From positions 1 through 12,463 of the forward strand of contig NZ_WIJK01000035.1 in the NCBI RefSeq assembly GCF_009496285.1: DNA of 12,463 nucleotides, written 5' to 3'. The DNA comes from Streptococcus mitis. GTDB lineage: Bacteria > Bacillota > Bacilli > Lactobacillales > Streptococcaceae. Below the pieces are notes generated by a model, which made no database searches, had not been told where the DNA came from, and worked only from the letters and a program-made list of their open reading frames with translations. Below, piece after piece: positions 5,140 through 12,463 of this stretch. Both the position numbers and the translations under genes were made by a program. Each line of letters begins with the position of its first letter. The first letter of the stretch is position 1.

Positions 5140-5721
5140 GTGAAATTATTAGAAGAACGAATTTTAAAGGACGGAAACGTTCTTGGTGAGAATATTCTTA
5201 AGGTGGATTCTTTCTTGACTCACCAAGTTGATTACAAGTTGATGCGCGAGATTGGTCGCACCTTTGCAGAACATTTTAAAAATGCTGGTATTACCAAAGT
5301 CGTAACCATTGAGGCATCTGGAATTGCCCCAGCCCTTTATGTGGCAGAACAGTTAGATGTACCCATGATTTTTGCTAAGAAGGCAAAAAATATTACTATG
5401 AATGAAGGAATTTTGACTGCTGAAGTTTATTCTTTCACTAAACAAGTAACTAGTACCGTGTCCATTGCAGGTAAGTTCTTATCTCCTCAAGATAAAGTAT
5501 TGATTATTGATGATTTCTTGGCTAATGGTCAAGCAGCTAAAGGTTTGATTCAGATCATTGAACAGGCTGGTGCTAGAGTTGAAGCTATCGGAATTGTGAT
5601 TGAAAAATCTTTCCAAGATGGTCGTGAACTGCTAGAAAAATCAGGTCATCAAGTAGTATCACTCGCGCGATTAGAGCGTTTTGAAAATGGAAAAGTTATC
5701 TTCAAGGAGGCAGATATCTAA
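5140..5721 (+). CDS. xpt: Xanthine phosphoribosyltransferase
   Basis: A 193-residue cytoplasmic enzyme joining xanthine to PRPP to give XMP for guanine nucleotide synthesis. The type I PRTase signature with the PRPP loop is [13 protein letters not shown] (120-132), and the N-terminus [23 protein letters not shown] is typical of Xpt. The start is GTG 5140, with GGAGG (5130-5134) 5 bases before it, giving the usual family length. A longer reading from TTG 5089 would translate through the terminator stem and is rejected. The gene overlaps pbuX by one base (TAATG), so the two should be co-translated under the upstream guanine riboswitch. Confidence 0.96.
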   Translation: MKLLEERILKDGNVLGENILKVDSFLTHQVDYKLMREIGRTFAEHFKNAGITKVVTIEASGIAPALYVAEQLDVPMIFAKKAKNITMNEGILTAEVYSFTKQVTSTVSIAGKFLSPQDKVLIIDDFLANGQAAKGLIQIIEQAGARVEAIGIVIEKSFQDGRELLEKSGHQVVSLARLERFENGKVIFKEADI

Positions 5722-6980
5722 TGAAGCAACAGGAAAACCACTCACAGGCAGCCGTTCTTGGTTTGCAACATTTGTTAGCCATGTACTCAGGTTCAATCCT
5801 GGTACCAATCATGATTGCAAGTGCTTTAGGGTATTCAGCTCAACAGTTGACCTACCTTATTTCAACAGATATCTTTATGTGTGGGGTTGCAACTCTTTTA
5901 CAATTGCAACTCAATAAACATTTTGGTGTCGGTCTGCCTATTGTTCTTGGGGTAGCCTTCCAGTCTGTTGCTCCTCTTATCATGATCGGTCAGAGTCATG
6001 GTAGTGGTGCTATGTTTGGAGCTTTGATTGCTTCAGGGATTTATGTCATCTTAATTTCAGGTATCTTCTCTAAGGTTGCCAATCTTTTCCCTGCTATCGT
6101 AACTGGTTCTGTTATCACAACTATCGGATTGACCTTGATTCCAGTTGCTATTGGAAATATGGGAAATAATGTTGAAAAACCTACTGGACAAAGTTTAGCT
6201 TTGGCAATGATTACAGTTCTCATTATTCTTTTGGTTAATATTTTTACAAAAGGATTTATCAAATCTATTTCAATTTTGATTGGTTTGATTGTAGGTACCA
6301 TTATCGCTGCAACAATGGGTTTGGTTGATTTCTCACCGGTAGCAGAAGCTCCACTCGTTCATATCCCAACTCCATTTTACTTTGGTGCTCCACAGTTTGA
6401 GATTTCATCTATTGTCATGATGTGTATTATCGCTACTGTATCTATGGTAGAATCAACTGGTGTTTATCTTGCCCTTTCTGATATTACCAAGGATCCAATC
6501 GATAGCACTCGTCTCCGCAATGGTTATCGTGCTGAAGGTCTTGCTGTCTTACTTGGTGGACTTTTCAATACCTTCCCTTATACAGGATTTTCACAAAACG
6601 TAGGCTTGGTGAAACTTTCAGGTATTCGTACTCGTTTGCCAATCTACTATGCAGCTGGTTTCCTTATCTTACTTGGTCTTTTGCCTAAGTTCGGTGCCTT
6701 GGCACAGATTATTCCAAGCCCTGTTCTTGGTGGAGCTATGCTCGTCATGTTTGGTTTTGTTTCGCTACAAGGGATGCAAATCTTGGCGCGTGTAGACTTC
6801 GAACACAATGAACACAACTTCCTCATTGCAGCAGTTTCTATTTCTGCTGGAGTGGGATTAAACGGAAGCAATCTCTTCAATACTTTACCGACTGAATTAC
6901 AAATGTTCTTCTCAAATGGTATTGTCATTGCAAGTACAGTAGCCATCGTCTTGAATGCTATTTTGAATCGTAAAAAATAA
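5721..6980 (+). CDS. pbuX: Xanthine permease (NCS2 nucleobase:cation symporter)
   Basis: A 419-residue integral membrane transporter that imports xanthine for Xpt. Hydrophobic segments run through most of the protein, consistent with the 14-helix NCS2 fold. Conserved spots: His17 in LQHLLAMYSG, QSVAP (81-85) in the early core, Glu244 in VESTGVY and the signature SQNVGLVKLSGIRTR (291-305), where the Asn is a known family residue. The ATG overlaps the xpt stop by one base and has AAGGAGG (5704-5710) inside the end of xpt. A terminator follows directly. Xanthine rather than uric acid or uracil as substrate is inferred from the partner gene and riboswitch. Confidence 0.95.
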   Translation: MKQQENHSQAAVLGLQHLLAMYSGSILVPIMIASALGYSAQQLTYLISTDIFMCGVATLLQLQLNKHFGVGLPIVLGVAFQSVAPLIMIGQSHGSGAMFGALIASGIYVILISGIFSKVANLFPAIVTGSVITTIGLTLIPVAIGNMGNNVEKPTGQSLALAMITVLIILLVNIFTKGFIKSISILIGLIVGTIIAATMGLVDFSPVAEAPLVHIPTPFYFGAPQFEISSIVMMCIIATVSMVESTGVYLALSDITKDPIDSTRLRNGYRAEGLAVLLGGLFNTFPYTGFSQNVGLVKLSGIRTRLPIYYAAGFLILLGLLPKFGALAQIIPSPVLGGAMLVMFGFVSLQGMQILARVDFEHNEHNFLIAAVSISAGVGLNGSNLFNTLPTELQMFFSNGIVIASTVAIVLNAILNRKK

Positions 6981-6985
6981 AAATA

Positions 6986-7027
6986 AATGAGAAGCGATAG
7001 AAATATCCTTCTCATTTTCTTTTTTAG
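6986..7027 (+). terminator. Terminator after pbuX
   Basis: AATGAGAAG (6986-6994) pairs perfectly with CTTCTCATT (7008-7016), followed by TTCTTTTTT. It closes the purine salvage unit six bases after the pbuX stop and separates it from ligA. The A-rich stretch before the stem could also give weak function in reverse. Confidence 0.85.
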
Positions 7028-7037
7028 AGCTTGAGTA

Positions 7038-9032
<1,995 letters not shown>

Positions 9033-9035
9033 GCT

Positions 9036-9986
9036 ATGAAAGAAGAAAAAAAACGCGCACGTCTCATTTATAATCCGACCTCAGGCCAGGAAATTATCAA
9101 GCAAAATATCGCAGAAGTTCTAGAAGTGTTAGAGAGTATAGGCTATGAAACAAGTGCTTTTCAGACCAAACCTGAATACTTATCAGCCCAGAAAGAAGCA
9201 GAAAGAGCTGCAAAAGCTGGATTTGATTTGGTTTTGGTAGCTGGTGGCGATGGTACTATCAATGAAGTGGTTAATGGAATTGCACCTCTGGAACATCGTC
9301 CAAAGATAGCCATCATTCCTACTGGAACTACCAATGATTATGCAAGAGCATTGAAAATCCCTATGGGGGATCCAGTTGCTGCAGCGAAGATCATTGCTAA
9401 AAATGAAACCAAGCAAATTGATATTGGTCGTGCCTTTGGTGATAAGTATTTCATCAATATTGCTGCGGCAGGAGCTCTTACGGAGTTAACTTTTAGTGTT
9501 CCGAGTGAACTAAAGACGCGTTTGGGTTATCTGGCCTACGTTGCTAAAGGCTTCGAGATGTTTCCAAAATCCAAAGCCCGTCCTGTTCGTATTTACCATG
9601 ATTGGGGAATTTTTACAGGAGAAGTTTCTCTTGTCTTTGTTGCCTTGACCAATTCTATCGGTGGATTTGAGCAATTCGCACCTGATACCAAACTGGATGA
9701 TGGCAATTTCACGCTTATTCTGGTAAAGACGGATAAAATACTAGATATGTTGAGTTTGCTAGTTCAGGCCATGAACGGAGGCCAACACGTGTCAGATGTC
9801 AATGTTGAATACCTTAAAACGAGTAAACTCCGAATTGAAACTTTGGATCAGGAAGAGCCTTTTATGCTTAATCTTGATGGAGAATACGGTGGCGACACAC
9901 CAGTAGATTTGGAAGTATGTCATAATCACATTGAGTTTTTTGTGAATCGTGAGGCACTTGATCAAGAAATTATTAGTAACATATAA
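9036..9986 (+). CDS. Diacylglycerol kinase family lipid kinase (DgkB/YegS type)
   Basis: A 316-residue soluble lipid kinase of the DAGK catalytic family. In Gram-positives, DgkB returns diacylglycerol released by lipoteichoic acid synthesis to phosphatidic acid; that substrate is inferred here. Motifs: YNPTSG (12-17), nucleotide-binding GGDGT (70-74) followed by INEVVNG, PTGTTND (95-101), Asp221-Asp222-Gly223 in the metal-site region, and LDGE (280-283) with the likely catalytic Asp281. No membrane segment is seen. The ATG lies 3 bases after the ligA stop with only a weak GAGAG, suggesting translational coupling to ligA. pulA follows after 32 bases. The symbol is withheld because dgkB and other family members are hard to tell apart by eye. 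Confidence 0.9.
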   Translation: MKEEKKRARLIYNPTSGQEIIKQNIAEVLEVLESIGYETSAFQTKPEYLSAQKEAERAAKAGFDLVLVAGGDGTINEVVNGIAPLEHRPKIAIIPTGTTNDYARALKIPMGDPVAAAKIIAKNETKQIDIGRAFGDKYFINIAAAGALTELTFSVPSELKTRLGYLAYVAKGFEMFPKSKARPVRIYHDWGIFTGEVSLVFVALTNSIGGFEQFAPDTKLDDGNFTLILVKTDKILDMLSLLVQAMNGGQHVSDVNVEYLKTSKLRIETLDQEEPFMLNLDGEYGGDTPVDLEVCHNHIEFFVNREALDQEIISNI

Positions 9987-9987
9987 A
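9958..9987 (+). promoter_or_regulatory. Possible pulA promoter at the end of the lipid kinase gene
   Basis: TTGATC (9958-9963) and TATAAA (9982-9987) lie 18 bases apart and would start transcription near 9994, giving a leader of about 25 bases with AGGGAG (10009-10014) before the ATG. pulA could equally be read from ligA. The match is moderate in AT-rich sequence. Confidence 0.35.
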
Positions 9988-10018
9988 ATCAAATTTAATT
10001 TAGAAATTAGGGAGAAAC

Positions 10019-12301
10019 ATGTACAATTATCCTGTACTTATTCATTACCATCGTAAGGATGAAGCCTATGATGCTTGCAGTTTCAGTAAAAAGCCTGTGG
10101 ATTCAGTAGAGCTTATCAAAGAAGAAGAATATTTTGGAGCTAAATTTTCACTGACTCAACCTGGTGAAGTGGTACTTGAGACCATGACTTTTACTGTTGA
10201 AAAAGATGGTGTCAGCAAAGAATATCCTATTCGCTTCAATTATTATCCGCTTTTGACAGAGGTTTGGATTTTGGATGGAGATGATACTGTTTATTATTCT
10301 GAAAATCCAGCCATTGCAAGTCCCCACTATAAAGACCAAAATCCTTTTGCCTTCGACAAGGCTATTAATAGTGCTAGTTTTGACCATCACTGGGGTTATC
10401 AAGGAGACTTGGGATGTCAGGTTACTGAAACTGAAACAAGCTTTAGCCTATGGGCACCAACAGCTACAGCTGTCCAAGTAGTAGTCTATGAATCTGCAAG
10501 CAATGACGCCCCTATCCTTAAAACTTTTGAAATGGAGCGTGGAAATAGTTATTCCTATAGCCACAAGTATAATACCATTGGAGTTTGGGGTTTAACAGTC
10601 CCAGAAAGCCTAGCAGGACGTGCCTACCACTACCAGATTGATTTTCCTCATCACCAGTCATTAACTCGTGATCCTTACACCATTGCAACGAGTCCTGATG
10701 GAAAACGTTCAGCCATTGTCTCAAATCAAGATCGTCATGTCGAAGGTTTTGAGGTTAAGCATGGTACAGAAGCAACTTGGCGCTTGGAAAATCCTTGCCA
10801 GGCTGTAGTCTATGAAATGCATATCCGTGATTTGACTAAGTCTGAAACTTCTGGTGTTACACCAGAATTAAGAGGGACCTTTTTAGGTGCAGCGCAAACT
10901 GGAACGGTCAACCAATTTGGTCAGTCAACTGCGTTTGACTACATCAAAGAACTTGGTGTCAACTATGTTCAGCTACAACCAATCGCTGACCGTCATAAAG
11001 AATATGAAGCTAATGGAAATGTAACTTATAACTGGGGATATGATCCACAAAACTACAATGCTCCAGAAACTAGCATGTCTACCAATCCAAATGATCCAGG
11101 TCAAGCTATCCGTGATTTGAAAGCAATGGTCCAAGCTTATCACGATGCTGGTATCGGTGTTATTATGGATGTTGTTTACAATCACACCTTCTCAACGGTG
11201 GATGCGCCATTTCAAACAACGGTTCCTGATTATTATTATCGAATGAACCATGACGGAACCTATCAAAATGGAACAGGAGTCGGTAACGAAACTGCCAGTG
11301 AGCATGAAATGTTCCGTAAATATATGATTGATTCTCTTCTCTACTGGGTAAAAGAATTCAATATTGACGGTTTCCGCTTTGACTTGATGGGAATCCATGA
11401 TGTCAAAACTATGCAGATGATTCGTTGGGCTATGGACGAAGTCGATCCTAAAATCATCCTTTATGGAGAAGGATGGGATATGGGAACTGGTCTTGCTCCT
11501 TATGATAAGGCTAAGAAAGATAACGCCTACCAGTTGCCAAACATTGGATTCTTTAATGATAATCAACGTGATGCGGTCAAAGGTTGTGAAGTCTATGGCT
11601 CTATCAAATCTGGTTTCGTCAGTGGTGCTGGAACTGAGCCGATCGTCGCAAAGGCTATCCTTGGAAGCCGAGAGCTGGGTTCTTACCTCAGCCCCAATCA
11701 GGTTCTTAACTATGTAGAAGCCCACGATAACTACAATTTGCATGATTTGCTTAAAACCCTTCATCCAACGGAGAGTGGAAAACGTATCATGAAGAAAGTA
11801 GAAACAGCGACAGCCATGAACCTTCTCATGCAAGGGATGGCCTTCATGGAGTTGGGGCAAGAGTTTGGCCGTACCAAGCTTGTAGCTACAGGAGAAAATG
11901 GCGAGTTGACTCACGCAGATCGTGAGCGAGCTATGAATAGTTACAATGCTCCTGATAGCGTCAACCAAGTCAACTGGGATTTGATCAATGAGCGTCAAGA
12001 TAGTATCGAGTTTGTTCGTCAGATTATCCGACTTAAAACACAAACCAATGCCTTTTCATACCCTACTTATGAAGAAGTCTACCGTCATGTATTTGTTCAT
12101 ACAGCCATTGAAAATAGTGGTTGGATTGTCTACGAGATTCAGGGAATTGAAGAGCACTTCTTGGTTGTATTCAATGCTAAAGGGGCTTCCTATTACTATG
12201 AAAATGCAGGAAACCTAGAAATGTTAGTAACTAATAGCCGTTCTAACCAAGAAAATGTTATTGACGACGTCAGTGTGGCAGTCTTGAATGTTTTATCCTA
12301 A
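10019..12301 (+). CDS. pulA: Type I pullulanase, cytoplasmic
   Basis: A 760-residue GH13 debranching enzyme that cuts alpha-1,6 links in pullulan, glycogen and branched maltodextrins. No signal peptide or anchor is present, so it acts inside the cell on imported or stored glucan, unlike the large wall-anchored streptococcal pullulanase. Domains: an N-terminal region (1-115), a CBM48-like module (about 120-215), then the catalytic barrel. The type I hallmark YNWGYDP is at 337-343. GH13 regions: DVVYNH (384-389), GFRFDLMG with nucleophile Asp455, YGEGWD with acid/base Glu484, and EAHDNYN with Asp570. A C-terminal beta domain follows from about 680. The start has a good AGGGAG. In pneumococcus the gene lies near the glg genes; nothing of them is visible here. 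Confidence 0.97.
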   Translation: MYNYPVLIHYHRKDEAYDACSFSKKPVDSVELIKEEEYFGAKFSLTQPGEVVLETMTFTVEKDGVSKEYPIRFNYYPLLTEVWILDGDDTVYYSENPAIASPHYKDQNPFAFDKAINSASFDHHWGYQGDLGCQVTETETSFSLWAPTATAVQVVVYESASNDAPILKTFEMERGNSYSYSHKYNTIGVWGLTVPESLAGRAYHYQIDFPHHQSLTRDPYTIATSPDGKRSAIVSNQDRHVEGFEVKHGTEATWRLENPCQAVVYEMHIRDLTKSETSGVTPELRGTFLGAAQTGTVNQFGQSTAFDYIKELGVNYVQLQPIADRHKEYEANGNVTYNWGYDPQNYNAPETSMSTNPNDPGQAIRDLKAMVQAYHDAGIGVIMDVVYNHTFSTVDAPFQTTVPDYYYRMNHDGTYQNGTGVGNETASEHEMFRKYMIDSLLYWVKEFNIDGFRFDLMGIHDVKTMQMIRWAMDEVDPKIILYGEGWDMGTGLAPYDKAKKDNAYQLPNIGFFNDNQRDAVKGCEVYGSIKSGFVSGAGTEPIVAKAILGSRELGSYLSPNQVLNYVEAHDNYNLHDLLKTLHPTESGKRIMKKVETATAMNLLMQGMAFMELGQEFGRTKLVATGENGELTHADRERAMNSYNAPDSVNQVNWDLINERQDSIEFVRQIIRLKTQTNAFSYPTYEEVYRHVFVHTAIENSGWIVYEIQGIEEHFLVVFNAKGASYYYENAGNLEMLVTNSRSNQENVIDDVSVAVLNVLS

Positions 12302-12344
12302 AAAATAACCCAAAACTCAAGATTTATGCTTGAGTTTCAGAACG

Positions 12345-12377
12345 AAGACAAACGTCATTTTTGGTGTTTGTCTTTTT
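12345..12377 (+). terminator. Terminator after pulA
   Basis: AAGACAAAC (12345-12353) pairs with GTTTGTCTT (12366-12374), and the stem runs into TTTTTC. A separate 9-bp hairpin (12313-12321 with 12329-12337) precedes it but lacks a T-run. Together they close the ligA-kinase-pulA unit. The last 85 bases of the window show no supported gene. Confidence 0.8.
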
Positions 12378-12463
12378 CTGTTTTCAAAAATATTTTGTCT
12401 CATCATCTGATATTCCATTCAAAAATCGAATTTAGAACAAAATAAAAAGGGATATTCTCTATC

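Noticed and set aside
11192..12043. 283-residue open frame on the minus strand inside pulA
   Set aside because: It lies fully antisense to the GH13 catalytic region of pulA, has no recognisable domain and no Shine-Dalgarno, and is best explained as the shadow of a well-conserved coding strand.
12313..12337. AAACTCAAG/CTTGAGTTT hairpin as the pulA terminator
   Set aside because: It is a good 9-bp stem but is not followed by Ts; the next hairpin (12345-12374) has the T-run. It may still help protect the 3' end.

Overview
The window looks like chromosomal DNA from a Streptococcus of the mitis group (the S. mitis / S. oralis / S. pneumoniae neighbourhood). This rests on family recognition: DNA ligase and pullulanase sequences very like the pneumococcal ones, an IS630-Spn1-like element, the end of an ISL3 (IS1167-like) element, and a toxin of the intermedilysin/vaginolysin class. 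The exact species cannot be fixed by eye.

Left part (1-3820) is an accessory, scarred region. It opens with the last codons and right inverted repeat of an ISL3-family IS. Next, on the minus strand, is a full-length secreted cholesterol-dependent cytolysin with its own promoter, two cre-like sites, a Shine-Dalgarno and a strong terminator. The cytolysin has a YSIRK signal peptide, a low-complexity linker, the Y-x-Y-x14-R-S signature of human-CD59-binding cytolysins, and the undecapeptide EKTGLAWEPWR. Behind its promoter lies a remnant of an McrC-like restriction nuclease gene. That gene has lost its 5' part, carries a nonsense codon, and is split by an IS630-family element that landed right after the catalytic DAK motif. 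The IS630 transposase is encoded in two frames joined at an A8 slippery run.

Middle part (3821-7027) is a purine salvage cluster: guaC (GMP reductase), a guanine-class riboswitch with a mutually exclusive terminator/antiterminator, then xpt (xanthine phosphoribosyltransferase) and pbuX (xanthine permease). The cluster ends in a terminator. A strong promoter with two PurR-box-like repeats lies before guaC. The riboswitch starts 8 bases after the guaC stop, so it probably acts as an internal attenuator that lets guaC run without xpt-pbuX when guanine is plentiful.

Right part (7028-12463) is core genome: ligA (NAD-dependent DNA ligase), a diacylglycerol-kinase-family lipid kinase and pulA (cytoplasmic type I pullulanase), in one direction with tight spacing and a terminator after pulA. 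ligA has an extended -10 only 6 bases before its ATG, which suggests a leaderless transcript.

I found no tRNA, rRNA, CRISPR array or new multi-gene defence system. The most notable item is the YSIRK-type, CD59-motif cytolysin and its mobile setting.
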